From Apostichopus japonicus (lineage: Eukaryota > Echinodermata > Holothuroidea > Aspidochirotida > Stichopodidae): a DNA stretch of 64,000 nt. The notes under the pieces are model-generated. The model searched no databases, was not told the origin of the DNA, and saw nothing but the letters and a program-made list of their open reading frames with translations. Shown here piece after piece: positions 10,872-22,500 of the stretch. Positions within the stretch are counted from its first letter, which is position 1, and each line of letters begins with the position of its first letter. The translations under genes and the position numbers were made by a program. The DNA lies in the NCBI RefSeq assembly GCF_037975245.1, contig NC_092572.1, positions 17,584,273 to 17,648,272 on the forward strand. The letters are read 5' to 3'.

Positions 10872-11678
10872 ATGTTCCGACGTCTCTATGTTCCGACGTC
10901 TCTATGTTCCGACAATTTTTTTTTTCTCTTATTTTTTTGTTCCAAATTTTTTCGGACTCAATTTTTTTGGACCAAATTGTTGACCAACATGTTTTCGGAC
11001 CAACTTTTTTCGGAGCAAAATTATTTTAGACCAATATATTTTTATGACCAAATTTTTTTTGGACAAAATTTTTAACACCAACATGTTTTCGGACCAACTT
11101 TTTTCGGACCAAAATTTTTTTGATCACTGATTTTGGTCCCAAAAAATTTGGGTACAAACAATTAAGTTTCGGGTCACAAGCAATTTTCGGTCACAATTAC
11201 TTTTTGGGTCATAACAAACTTTGGGCCCTTTTTTTCCTGAAAAAAATTTGGTGCGTCCAAAAAATTGTGTCCCCCAAAAAGGTAGGTCAGAAAAAATGTT
11301 GGTCGTAAAAAATTAAGTCCCCCCCAAAAAATTGGGTCCCAAAAATTTTGGGCCCAAAAAATTAAGTCCCCCAAAAAAATTTGGTCCGAAAAATGGGGGA
11401 CCAAAAAGATTGAGTCTCCCAAAAAAATTGGGTCCGAAAAAATTTTGGTCAAAAAAATTAGAGTCCAACAATTTGTCGGAACATAGAGACGTCGGAACAT
11501 AGAGACGTCGGAACATAGAGACGTCGGAACATAGAGACGTCGGAACATAGAGACGTCGGAACATAGAGACGTCGGAACATAGAGACGTCGGAACATAGAG
11601 ACGTCGGAACATAGAGACGTCGGAACATAGAGACGTCGGAACATAGGGGGACGTCGGAACATAGAGACGTCACCTAAA
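10872..11678. repeat. Foldback structure: inverted 16-bp minisatellites flanking complementary low-complexity arms
   Basis: The left end has three copies of ctatgttccgacgtct (10872-10913). The right end has about twelve copies of its reverse complement, agacgtcggaacatag (11476-11678). Between them the left arm is made of degenerate TTTTTCGGACCAAA-type words and the right arm of the complementary TTTGGTCCGAAAAA-type words, meeting near 11150-11250. The whole could fold as one long imperfect hairpin. Each minisatellite unit carries the palindrome GACGTC. The long minus-strand ORFs here are artefacts of the 16-bp period. The class is unknown; a foldback transposon is possible. Confidence 0.8.
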
Positions 11679-11689
11679 AGATAGCTACA

Positions 11690-12185
11690 ATACCCAAGTA
11701 GAGCATGACTGATATATATATATATATATATTGTAATAGACGTTAAACTATTAAGAGTCCATTGCTATACTCAGAGTTTCACGCTTGTGCAAGTTAGGTG
11801 TACAGCAATCGTCAGGCGTACTGATCTGTTATAAAGTATGGGTCGCTATTCCACGAACTACCATATATATACAGTACATGATAGAACTACTAAGCCATCA
11901 CTTGCGTGGGAGCTAATCATATAAGCTTACATATATGCAAAAATGCAGTCCATCATTCATTACAATTTCAACTGGGTTAGTCCCCGCTTGGTAAATTCTA
12001 AAAAAAAACAAGGATTTTTTTGAGGGGGGGGGGAGGGTTGGGGTGGGCAGATAAATATTGAGAGAAGCAACGGGTGGGAGGGTTAGGACCAGAGATGTAC
12101 ATTTGCTGCTATTGTACTGTTCAAAATGTACAGTACTTCAGTGGTTATAGTGTAGACCAACAAATGTTTCCCTGACCAGTATATA
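11690..12185. other. Unannotated spacer
   Basis: Contains a short TA tract (11713-11731) and a poly-G run (12025-12034). No gene seen. Confidence 0.4.
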
Positions 12186-12838
12186 CAGGCGCGTATCCAG
12201 GATTTTCTAACCCGGGGGGGCGCGAATTACCATCTAAGCGGAGCGCCACCATCGGTTGGCGCGGAGCGTACAAGAAAATTTCTGGTTTTGATACCCCCCA
12301 GATCACCGGAAATGGCACTTCTCGGGCTTGAAAATGAGCAACCAGATGTACACTTTTGCCTGAGAACCAAGTATTTCCCAAAAGTTTTTTTTTTTCCATC
12401 CATAACCTTTTTGAAGATTTTTACCAGTCACACATCATGTTCGACCTCATTGCATGTCCTATGGATCATTGCTTTTGTAGGTGATTCTACGTCACGGCCC
12501 ACAATATCCGAAAGCCCCACTTTTCAAGGTTTTAAGCCCATTATTTCTTGAGAATTTGAAAATTCACATTTCTCGTGAATAAAAATCACTTCAAAACATA
12601 CACAAAATGTTGCACAAAATTCAATCTATGGACAACCAATATAGAAAAACCTCCTTCATCCCCTAATAGACAGGTCAAAATTGCACGAGTAGAAGAAAGT
12701 ATGATGAAGAATGTTGGTCGGGAAATTTTCGAAAATTCAGACACAGTTAATTTATTGGTGTACTTAAAACTTGGTTGAAGGAAATGAAAAATAGCAGATA
12801 TTTCCGATATCAGGTATATCGAAACCGAACACTACACA

Positions 12839-13263
12839 CATAGGCGTAGGTCCCGTAGGAGGCGGGGCTGCAGCCCCCCCCCCCCCCCCGCAACCAATTT
12901 GTTCCCATTTTTTTCGGGCACCTACTGAAAGAAAAATAAATAGCAATGAATAGCTTAAAAATTAGTTCTAAGTTCTAAGCTTGGCCGACATAACTACTGT
13001 AAAAGAGAGTTTTGACATAAATGGATCTGTATGCTTTTTCTCCATCTACATAAGACATTTTGTTGTTTACATTAGCATCCGGCGGTATACTGTGCAACTT
13101 TCACGGACCGTAAGATACACGATGCCATGCAATGTAATGACCGATGCTTACTTATATGATATTGGCATCGATATGTTGAACGCACGCTTCGCGCGCGAAA
13201 AATTTCGGCTTTTTTCGGGCAAGTCGTTACAGCCCCAAATCCAATTGGGCTCCTACGCCTTTG
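12839..13263. mobile_element. hAT-like MITE, family CATAGGCGTAGG, copy 1
   Basis: Terminal inverted repeats CATAGGCGTAGG and CCTACGCCTTTG are flanked by a perfect 8-bp target duplication, actacaca (12831-12838 and 13264-13271). G and C runs lie just inside the ends. There is no transposase ORF, so the element is non-autonomous. The 8-bp duplication is typical of the hAT superfamily. The second copy is at 24832-25146. Confidence 0.85.
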
Positions 13264-13346
13264 ACTACACACATAGACAGTTTTTTGAGGCTGTTCATCG
13301 TGGAACATGCATTTCAATGCTCACTGATATGCTTTACAAATTCGAA

Positions 13347-13595
13347 CAGGCGTGTAGCGAGTAATTGCCAAGGGAAGGGCGAAGCCTGTAGGCAAACTAT
13401 CTAAGCGAAGCGCCACCATGGGTTGGCGCGAAGCGTACAAGAAAAATTTTGGCCGAAAATGCCTCCCAGATCGCTGGAAATGACACTTCCCAGGCCTTGT
13501 AAGTTGCATCTAAGCATTGTCTATTTTGAAATTACTAGCGATGTCATAAAGAAAATTTGCTCGGGGGGGGGGGCGGTCGCCCCCTTCCCGAAATG
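13347..13595 (+). mobile_element. MITE of the CAGGCG family, right end lost
   Basis: Starts CAGGCGTGTAGCGAG and then follows the reverse complement of the complete element at 29198-29500 almost base for base (ttggcgcgaagcgtacaag, acttcccaggccttgtaagt, attactagcgatgtcataa) to the G run at 13562. After this the similarity stops. No target duplication is identifiable. Confidence 0.7.
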
Positions 13596-13640
13596 CGTCA
13601 TGTTCCCCGACGACTCGGTCGAGTTCAAGAACAGCCACAG

Positions 13641-13731
13641 TTGGTTCCATATAGCACAATTGTACTACAATTTGTACAATTGTTTAAGGCGTCCATACAC
13701 ACACACGCGTTATGATAGACCATATATAGTA
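13641..13731. repeat. Dispersed repeat, copy 2
   Basis: Matches 9756-9838 (tagcacaattgtac, ggcgtccatacacacac, tgatagaccatatatagtat) but carries a short duplication of the acaattgt motif and is not followed by a long TA tract. Confidence 0.6.
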
Positions 13732-13915
13732 TTTATATAGATACATTAGTGAGAAAGGAAAAATGGAAACGTCAAAAATGGAGTTGTCGTTGTAAGGGGT
13801 AGGGTGAGGCGCACACCCCCTCCGTAATCCTTGATCTGTCACTGGCTACCCTGTGTATATAATAGGGATCAGCGCTTTAACTATGACTGTTCCTCTTTCT
13901 CTTCCCGAGGTCTTG

Positions 13916-14047
13916 GCTCTCTTCTACTCCCTCCTTTTCTTCTTTTTCTCTCTTTTTTCTTTTTCTTTTCCCTTCCTTCCTCTCCTCCTTTTCTTTTTTC
14001 CCCTCCTTTTCCCTTTTTTCTTCTCTTTTTTTCTCTCCTCTTTTCCT
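13916..14047. repeat. Polypyrimidine tract
   Basis: About 130 bases of almost only C and T on the plus strand, ending at a C/G-rich terminus of the TIR type. Overlapping ORFs are Ser/Phe/Leu or Lys/Arg/Glu artefacts. Confidence 0.9.
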
Positions 14048-14096
14048 TACCCGGGGGGCGCGCGCCCCCAACGCCCCCCCCCTGGATACGCACCTG

Positions 14097-14937
14097 ATAT
14101 ATATATATATTTAGTTCCAGGCCTATTGTAATTGAAGCCATCAATTCGGCAGAGAAGTAAAGGGTAAATCTTTATAGATTTTTCGCTGTCTGAAACAACC
14201 AATATCCATAGGTATTACAACATTAAAGATATTCTGACTCATTCACACTTCTCATTCTCACAGGTTACTGTGGCATTGACAATCACAATTGGTGTATGCC
14301 AACCCGGTCAACGTTTTGCTGCTTTGTAGCTATGATTTTGCCTTCATGTTCTGCAGGTTTTTGTACAATTTTGACTTAACCGGCAGGCACTGCAGATCTT
14401 AACATATCTTAGGCAAGGTATGTCTCTATAAACCCAAAGGGACTTCTCCTTTGCAATACACACAGCATGCAACATACTATTTGGTATTATTACAGTAGTA
14501 CAGTATTAGCTAGGCTACTGTAAATGTAATGTTGATGCACTTTTAAACATTGCATTCCATCATGTTGGACTACTGTACCTTAACACCAGTTGCGCGAAAT
14601 TTTATGTAAACATTACCACACATCGTAAAAGTATTAATTGATACGCCAATGTTATTACACGGGAAAGGTCGAATTATGTATTACCATGCTTATTTGGCTT
14701 ATCTACCGTCATACCGAATGGATTGATGTTACCAGCCTAAAGTCAGTGTGTCCCGAGTTGTTTTGGACGTGTTTCGATGAAAGAACGGGCATATAATTAT
14801 AAGGTAGCATACGCTTCTTAAAAGCCCTGTTGACTTACACACTAAATCACAAAAGTACTATCTAAACGCTACCCATCACTGGATAGCTGACAAGTTGGCC
14901 ATTGGTGGCACCATCGAAATTACGTACCATAACCGTG
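14097..14937. other. Unannotated spacer
   Basis: No exon, SINE promoter or inverted termini recognised. Confidence 0.4.
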
Positions 14938-15210
14938 CAGTGGCGCGACCAGAATTTTCAATCTTTGGGGGGGGGGGACATTAATTAAGTGTCCTTAGAT
15001 GCAATCTGGTGCTATAATTTGCAACTTGAATTAACTTTATGTTCAAGAATTTTCGGGCTTAGTTTGTCCGATATTTATGTTTTTATTTGGGGCAGATCCA
15101 GTTTTTGTTTGACTATTTTTATTAACACTACAATCGCATTGGGGAGTGAACGATTTTTTGGGAGGGCACGTGCCCCCCCCCCCCCAAGCCACCCTTTGGG
15201 GACGCCACTG
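14938..15210. mobile_element. hAT-like MITE with CAGTGGCG termini
   Basis: Left end CAGTGGCGCGACCAG, right end GGGGACGCCACTG, with flanking 8-mers taaccgtg (14930-14937) and tcaccgtg (15211-15218) that match at seven of eight positions. Inner G and C runs resemble the other MITEs here. No transposase is present. Confidence 0.75.
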
Positions 15211-16354
15211 TCACCGTGCAGATGTTTTTGCTATGAGAACCGGAACTTTTTGTCACTTGTAAACAACGGGAGGCCTAAAGGGCACTACAATTGCCTCAAT
15301 TGTTGCACCACATGTACTTGCAGTCATGCTCTTTAACATGCCCTACCCCCCCCCCCCCAATAAAAAGCTGATCCTGATTGAATAACATATAACAGAAAAG
15401 ATTTTACTGCTTTTTGGCACTGTTCCTAGGCTCTAATTAAAGTGTGCCACCTATAAGTTGCCCTATGTGGCAAATGAGGTAGAAGTGAAAATAGCTTGTA
15501 AAAGAAGCTTATCAAAGTAGCATTCAATAAACTATAAACTGTAGTGAAGGGGGTTTGAGAAGGTATTCCCCCCACACACACACACGCTGACTTTAATAGG
15601 GGGAGGGTACGTGAACATTTATGGAATGGCCAGAGGCGAATCCAGGATTCCATATAGCAGAGTGTGTGTTCGTTGAAGCCGACTATATGATACAATGTAG
15701 GGACAGTGAATGCCTAGCTGGACTTGCTTACATGGCTCAGATGGTGCATTCTCAGGCATATTTGGAGTAAACTCTAGGTCTACAACTATAGGTTGTAATG
15801 CAAGTTGTCAATAAATACTTTTTTATGTGGTTGAGCCATTGTCCCAGTCCGAGGGGGGAAGAGGTGGCTGGTTGCATACTTTTGAGTGTTGGGTGTATAC
15901 ACATGTGAGGTTGTGCCCCACCAACAGTGCCATCCATAATTGCTATCACCAGTCAATTTCTTGGAAACAGCAGAAAGTGCAGCAAGTATTTGCTTGTTTT
16001 ATAAAAATGGTAATGCTTGAGAAATTTCTAAAGCTAAAATACCCCAGCATCATTGCAAGTAACAAAGTCAATTTAATGTCCCTTATTCTTTCAAAAGGTT
16101 TAGTAATGTGACATATCTCCTTTCTGTGGAACAACTGAATAACTTACAGGGGAAGAAAAGGAATAACCAAAATAAGTTTAAAAGATAATACAACTGTATT
16201 GATTTTCTGTGTAAAAAGGCAAAAAAAGTAATAGCTCCTTTGAGAAACAATTCCAACATTGATGAGTCTTCAAAAAACTTCTTTCTCATTTCTAAATTCA
16301 TTTAAAACTATCAGATACTAATAAACCAGATTTCAAGTGCTTTTAAAACATCAT
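15211..16354. other. Intergenic
   Basis: Contains a C run, a CA tract near 15573 and a lone terminus-like motif (cagaggcgaatccaggattc, near 15640) without a partner. No gene seen. Confidence 0.35.
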
Positions 16355-16450
16355 AACTGGACGACATACATTAACCTTGGCGTGACTCGAACTCTGGAAC
16401 TTATGATTGAAAGGCACCGGCGTTAACCATGCACTGAGCTAACACTCCTA
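16355..16450 (-). mobile_element. tRNA-headed SINE fragment (AGTGTTAGCTCAGTGG family)
   Basis: On the minus strand it reads aggagtgttagctcagtg, with two extra bases, then an A-box/D-arm-like region and a B-box-like gagttcgagtcacgcc. The same head occurs at 57507-57586 and 58332-58409. The body beyond aactggacgacataca is missing. Confidence 0.65.
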
Positions 16451-17611
16451 AAAAAGCTAAAACTCCCTTGAAATGAATGCAGTCAAATTAATTAGCAAAA
16501 CAAAATAAGAAAAATCATAATAGAATCCAAAGCAAATGACACATTTATATGCATTTAAGTACTTCTTTAAGTGGCAGTAAACATGTTGCTCTGAGAAATG
16601 TATGGTATTGGATTACCTGATTTCATTCATTTATAGTCATTTGACCCTGGGCACAAACACCCAAATAATATTCATAGTAATACAACTCACCCCGCACTCT
16701 GAGACACATTTTATACATTTTACTGCTTCAAAGCACTTGTACTGACAGTATTAGCGGTGGGTATCGGATATATCTTTTTTGTATGATATAAAGGTTTGGA
16801 AATGTTCTTACTGTGACCGGACAAGTGGTATTCAACGCATGATATATAGAAGGACGGTATAAATTATTGTTGAATGGAGTCGTGACTCCAGTCACTTAAA
16901 CTGAAAATTGAAGCGGCTCAACAGAGCATACATGAAATATTTCCCTATAAAGATAATACAGTGACTAGACAAAATTACCCCACACGAGTCAGGATAAAAT
17001 AACTGACTACGACTCAACTCCACACAAAAGTGACTTGATACAACGTTGGTATAGAGTGTTATAAGCATTTTAACTTGTCTCAAATGCTTAAACCCGATTA
17101 AAATGGCTGCTATACATCTGTGTCATTGCAGCATTTAAGCAGCTTTTTGCATATTGTCATCAATGTTAGCAACTTTTAGTAAACAACTAAACATAAAACT
17201 TGTTATTTGATCCTTAAGATTAAGGCATCCTTTTTTTCTTTTCTTTTCTTTTCTTTTGCTATTGATGAATTATTGATGAATTATATTTAGTTCAATACAT
17301 TTTTGTTTCTCAAAATCTTTACATTTCAATGTTAACCACATACAAATAAGTACAAACAGAAAATCTCAAAAAAATTGATTAACTGATAGTTTGAAAGAGT
17401 AATCAGTCGAGGTAAAGAATTCCTGACAAATTTAGCGTAATGAATGCAGAAATAGAACAAATTAACAAATTGTGGCACAGAAATGACATTACAACTGTGC
17501 CAAAATTAGTACAAAAGAAAGCTGATTTAAACAATGTTCCCTAAGTTCTCATCAAATAGCTGCATACAGTAACTGTGTCATAAGTACTGCCCATCCCCAC
17601 CAGAGTTACAC
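16451..17611. other. Intergenic
   Basis: AT-rich sequence with a short TTTTC repeat near 17230-17258. No coding exon recognised. Confidence 0.4.
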
Positions 17612-17615
17612 TTAA

Positions 17616-17962
17616 AGGGTGTGAAGACTCGCGCAAAAAGAAAAGTCTAATGCCGGTAATCTGACCTAGTTTCGAAATGAGGTGTAACAGAAGTGTTAGA
17701 CACCACCATCGATCCCAGAAAATACACACACACAGCTTGCTACCGTCGGTAATTATACACTAGTGTACTGTCAGGACATACAGCTACGGTCAATACCCAC
17801 AGCACAGTGTACTAACGATACAGCGATGGACATCTCAGGTCCAGCTAAAGATAACAAGGTATCACGTTTCATTACTGTCTGCATTTTGTAGCGACACAAA
17901 CAAAACGTCACTTACAAGAAAGTTAACTTTTTGAGATGGTTTGGGGCGAGTCTTCAATGCCT
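17616..17962. mobile_element. TTAA-flanked MITE (piggyBac-like), copy 2
   Basis: Termini AGGGTGTGAAGACTCG and CGAGTCTTCAATGCCT are imperfect inverted repeats, bounded on both sides by TTAA (17612-17615 and 17963-17966). TTAA duplication is the hallmark of piggyBac-type transposons. The element is 347 bp with no ORF. A second full copy is in CDCA7 (25910-26262). Confidence 0.8.
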
Positions 17963-18143
17963 TTAAAAACTTTGTCAGTTACACTGTTCATTTAATAATA
18001 GTGAACTGAATAATAACCTGACCAATCTGGTTTAAACACTACACATAAGTGATTAAGACAGCTACATTAAAAAATATGAATTGTAATGATTTGCTTGTAA
18101 AGTTAATTATAAAATGTCAGTTATAATGCTTAATTATGATGAA

Positions 18144-18350
18144 CCTTTCTAGGTAATTTGCATATGCATAGAATCAAATCATGTAATGACCCTGGTGAAA
18201 CCTTTCAGGTAATTTGCATATGCATAGAATCAATGATGCTGGTGAAACATTTGAAGTAAATTGCATTTGCATAGAATAAAATCATTTAAAGACGCTTGGT
18301 GAAACATTTTAGGTAATTTGCATATGCATAGAATCAAATCATGTAATGAC
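18144..18350. repeat. Minisatellite of about 54 bp carrying octamer motifs
   Basis: Four degenerate units each contain ATTTGCAT (18156, 18212, 18265, 18316), three of them inside the palindromic ATTTGCATATGCAT context, followed by agaatcaaatcatgtaatga. ATTTGCAT is the POU/octamer consensus; any regulatory role is inference. Confidence 0.8.
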
Positions 18351-18506
18351 GTTGGAGAATACATTTATTCATACTGTTGATGAGATAGTCCTTCCGTTAT
18401 TTCAATCTTTTTTTCGCGCTTTTTCAAAGCTGGTCAGGAGATGTCGGCCAAGGTTTCAGCTACTTTGCCAAGCTGTGGAAAGAAGAATGTACAGAGAGTA
18501 AATAAG

Positions 18507-18800
18507 AGACATGTTAATTTGAAGACAGAAGGCATCGGTCAGACATTAGTTAAATAAAGTTAGTATATAAGGGACATGTTAATTTGAAGACTGAAGGCAT
18601 CAATCAGACATTAGTTAAATAAAGTTAGTATATAAGGGATATGTTAATTTGAAGACTGAAGGCATCAGTCAGACAGCAGTTAAATAAAGTTAGTATATAT
18701 GGGACATGTTAATTTGCAGACTGAAGGCATCAATCAGACAGATGAAGTTAGTATATAAGGGACATGTTGAAGACATCAATCAGACCTGTAGCAATCAAAT
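18507..18800. repeat. Minisatellite, period about 64 bp
   Basis: Four to five units of acatgttaatttgaagac, gaaggcatca, tcagacattagtt, aaataaagttagtatataag, shortening toward the right end. Confidence 0.85.
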
Positions 18801-18873
18801 AAAGTTAACATTTACCTTATAAGAAATTTGGGGGAGGGGGATTCTATCAAATCAAGTCACATGGATAGTGGAA

Positions 18874-19187
18874 GTAATAATAATAATATTTGCTTTTTAT
18901 GTAGCGCTTTATACCAGCGATAGGTCTCAAAGCGCTTTACAGACGTTATATTACCCCTGGTCAATGATAACCTGTCCCAGAGACAATCCCTCCAGTCGGC
19001 AGCAGTTATATACTGCGCCCAATGACAAGTTACCTCACAGGTACCCATTTAACCCTGGGTGGAGGGAGGCAATTGAGATAAAGCATCTTGCCCAAGGACA
19101 CAACGTAATGCACTAGGCAGGTATCGAACCAGGAATCCTTGGATCACTAAAGAGTCCGACGCCTTAGCTAATTGGCCACCACGCTCT
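18874..19187 (-). mobile_element. tRNA-derived SINE with central conserved domain and ATT tail
   Basis: Minus-strand reading: GTGGTGGCCAATTAGCTAAGG (A-box region), a B box TGGTTCGATACC, the central motif tgtgtccttgggcaagatgc, a body with a tataaagcgct-type end, then an (ATT)n tail at 18874-18890. This order is classic for tRNA-headed SINEs. A second, shorter copy is at 29838-29992. Confidence 0.8.
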
Positions 19188-19307
19188 CGTAGTCTACTTT
19201 AACAAGGGATATGCAAAACAATGAGATACCTGCTTCGAAAAGAAATGTATTCCAAAATGTCAGTTGGAAACCCCATCTCAATATCTTGCCCCAAACTCAA
19301 GATATGG

Positions 19308-19313
19308 TTTATT
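19308..19313 (-). promoter_or_regulatory. Candidate CDCA7 polyadenylation signal
   Basis: AATAAA on the minus strand, about 230 bases after the CDCA7 stop codon. Plausible by position only. Confidence 0.4.
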
Positions 19314-19539
19314 GAACGGAAATTTGTAAAACCCTGCATATTTCCTTACCATCGAAATTAAGATGACCTGGGGGGATCACTCTACAGTACAAAATGTACC
19401 AACCACGGAGGGTCATGTGACGTGCTCCAAGGTGGTACTTACATAATAGTCTTACAGATTTTTTTACGCCAGTCATACGCACTTGTTTAAGTGCAAAAAG
19501 TGCAAGGAGCCCAGTGCTGTTAAGGAGCAACGATTTCTG

Positions 19540-22500
19540 TTAATTTTTGCTATTCATTGCACAGTACTGCTGAACATACCTATCAAGGTACTCCCTAACA
19601 CTATGGTATCCTCTCTCCTTAGCCAAATGTATCAGGATACCGGTTGCGTGACGACCAGCCTTTTTACGACAGAAGCTACAATTACAGATACCACGGCAGG
19701 GAGGACATGTCCAGTCCTACAAAAAAGAAAACAGAATAAAGCATTTAGGAAGAAAGATTTCAAACAGTCACATCAAAAATCAAAATAAAATAAAAAAATA
19801 GGTGCCATGAAACGATCTAAATCGGGAATTTATCTTATTAAAGCAAGAATAACATCAAAATGTTCAGGAATAAGATGGGGAGTAACTTAAAACTTGGTAA
19901 AATTAAAATGATATTATACTAAACTTCTATTTCCCAGTAGATATTATTTTGTGGTTCCTTCCAATTGTTTGTTGTTTTTTGTTTGTTTAACTAACACTTT
20001 TCATGTAAATACCATCAGCCATGCCCCCCACTATCCCAGTATCTATACTCTACCCAACCCTGCAGCGCCCTTTTAAGTCTTTCGTACTCACAGAAACTCC
20101 TGATATTTCTAGTTTCCTTCCTCACCAGGCCCCATCTACTAAATAAATCCTAAATAGGGTTTAACGTGTTAAAGTGGTAATGATAATTATGAAATATTAC
20201 CATATAGGATCATATGTTTGTGTCTGTTATCATTGACTCTTTATGAACTCCTTTCCACATGATATTGAAAAAGACCTTCAGTAATGGCAAAACTAAAAAC
20301 CATCCATGTAGGAGAACCATCAATGTAGGAGAATGTAAGTGCAAGTTGTGTTTGAATATCTTACATAACCATCACAAAAAACGAGCTGAAAACGCTCCTT
20401 GCAATTTTTACCATAGTAACATAGGGAAATTCGGTCTTCGTGATAGAGCAATACAAGTTTGGAATGATCTATCAAAAAATTAGAAGTCTATAACTTCAAA
20501 ACCCACATTCACCAGACATTTGAAAAAGGAATTTATTAACTCGTACTTGTATTATATAATCTATTCACGTATCCATCTCAGCATCATTAGGATATTATTA
20601 CTGTATGTTTAATCCTTAAGTATATACTGTATAATATATATTTGTACATTTTCTCCCAGGGAGTCTCCTACCTTGTTAAGTCTTTTTTAAGACTTTATAG
20701 GAAACCTCCTTTCCCATTGTAGACAATTGGCGATAAAACAAATTAATAAATAAATATCATTTTAGTCTCTAACTTAGAAATAACTTTCAAGCACTGTGGG
20801 CTCCTTATATTAAGTGGCTGGACTACCCAGTTTACCAGAGAGATGATTTAAGCTAACAGCTAATGAGTAGCACGATGATCAACATAACAACATAAGACTG
20901 TGTGTTCTAAAGAACAGCTTTTGATCACACATTTCAAACTGTCAACCTTGGGTGATTTGGATTATTCTAAAACAACACATTTGGAAAGAGAATAACAAAA
21001 CAATAAATAACATTAAAAGTTGCATGATAAAATGTGTAATCTTGAACAATGTTGAAAACAAATTAGCTTTAAATAAATTCATGATTTTGAGTTCAATCTG
21101 GAGAGTTTTCCACACCACTTGATTATCGAATCATTACTCGACTAGGACATAATTTACATTAAAAAGGCTTCAGTCATACACCACTCGGTTATAGCTTCTG
21201 ATAATACATCGTTGTACTTAATGACAAACTTGCAGCTTTGGGAATATTGGAAGGTACTCAACAATTATTTTTTTTTTCAAATTTAGCCATGTCTTTCAAA
21301 GGACACTTTCGCTAATCTTTTCACAAAACAATTCAACCGTTCACATAGAATTGCAGCACAATTTGTCTTGCCTCAGGTTCGTCTGTTACAAAGTGCTTCC
21401 TTAATTAAACTGACAACTCACCGGATCCAGTAGAGCATGTTTAGCATCTTCACCATATCTGTTCCTGAGACATGGACCACAGAATTGACCTCTGACGCCA
21501 CGACAGGTTGAAGACCTACAGATGGTCTTCATATCCAATGTTTTCTGTCTGCATTGGTGGCAGGACGTTCCCTGTTGATGATAGGGTATTAAACACACCA
21601 CCATTAAAGTACATTATTTACAGTGAGTGTAGTATATATTGGCACTGGTTATTGCTCTGGCAACAGAGATGGCTGAACAAAATGTAATAGAAATTAAAGG
21701 AGCAACTACAGTCCTGGCACACAAAGTAGCAAAACCGCAAACCGGAAAGAAGCCTGGCCAGAATGCATCAGACAAATGATATCATTGTGGAGGGGAAAGG
21801 ATCACGGATTCAGAACCTATGGAGAAGGGAGAGTTGGTACCCTAGGACAGACAATCATGATAAAGGGAGAGAAGTTAGAGGTTATGAGCCAGGAGACAAA
21901 TGCTTAAGAATTTTCTCGGTCCTGATAAATGGCTGGCTGGCGTAGTTACGCAGCGGCTTGGTTCTTTAACTTACATTGTTAATTGTAAATGGAATGATAT
22001 GTCAACTTTATGTTGATCTGGTTTACCTAATCAAACCCAAGGTTATCAAACTGATTCCAGAGTTTGGGTCAACGAAAGTTTACCAGTTGTCAATGTACCT
22101 CACATACCACAACTTCCTGCTTAAGAAGAAAAACCGCAAAGGGTTGTTGAATCTCCACAAAATAATGTGAGTGTTCAACCTCCTCAAAGCTTTACAACGA
22201 GTGACATTCCCATTGTATAGTCACGTACAAAACAGCAAATAATACTGCCAAGTCATTTAAAAGACTTTGAAGTTAACTTGCCTTGTGGGTATAAATCCAC
22301 ACTGGAAAAGCTATAAATTTAGTCGGGAGGAAATGTAGTACATTAGCAAAGTATCGCATGCTACTTTAAGCAGTTACTTGCAGTTCGTTCTAAGGTCAAT
22401 AGCATATAGTACCTGTTGTATTATGATGTATATTACAGTCAGGTATGTCGTTACCTCAAAACCAACACGAGACAGAAGGTTAAAGACAACTTATGAAATC

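Larger units (their letters stand above)
12186..14096. mobile_element. Possible large TIR element carrying nested MITEs
   Basis: The left terminus CAGGCGCGTATCCAGG at 12186 has an inverted near-match ending at 14096 (reverse complement CAGGTGCGTATCCAGG, 15 of 16). Both are flanked by TA-rich sequence, so the target duplication cannot be judged. Inside lie a complete MITE (12839-13263), part of another (13347-13595) and a polypyrimidine tract. The two ends could instead belong to separate broken copies. Confidence 0.35.

Noticed and set aside
11174-11673. Minus-strand ORFs with MFRRLYVPTSLCSD repeats
   Set aside because: Produced by a 16-bp minisatellite that cycles through frames, and by low-complexity arms.
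13831-14144. Phe/Leu-rich and Lys/Arg-rich ORFs
   Set aside because: Translations of the polypyrimidine tract.
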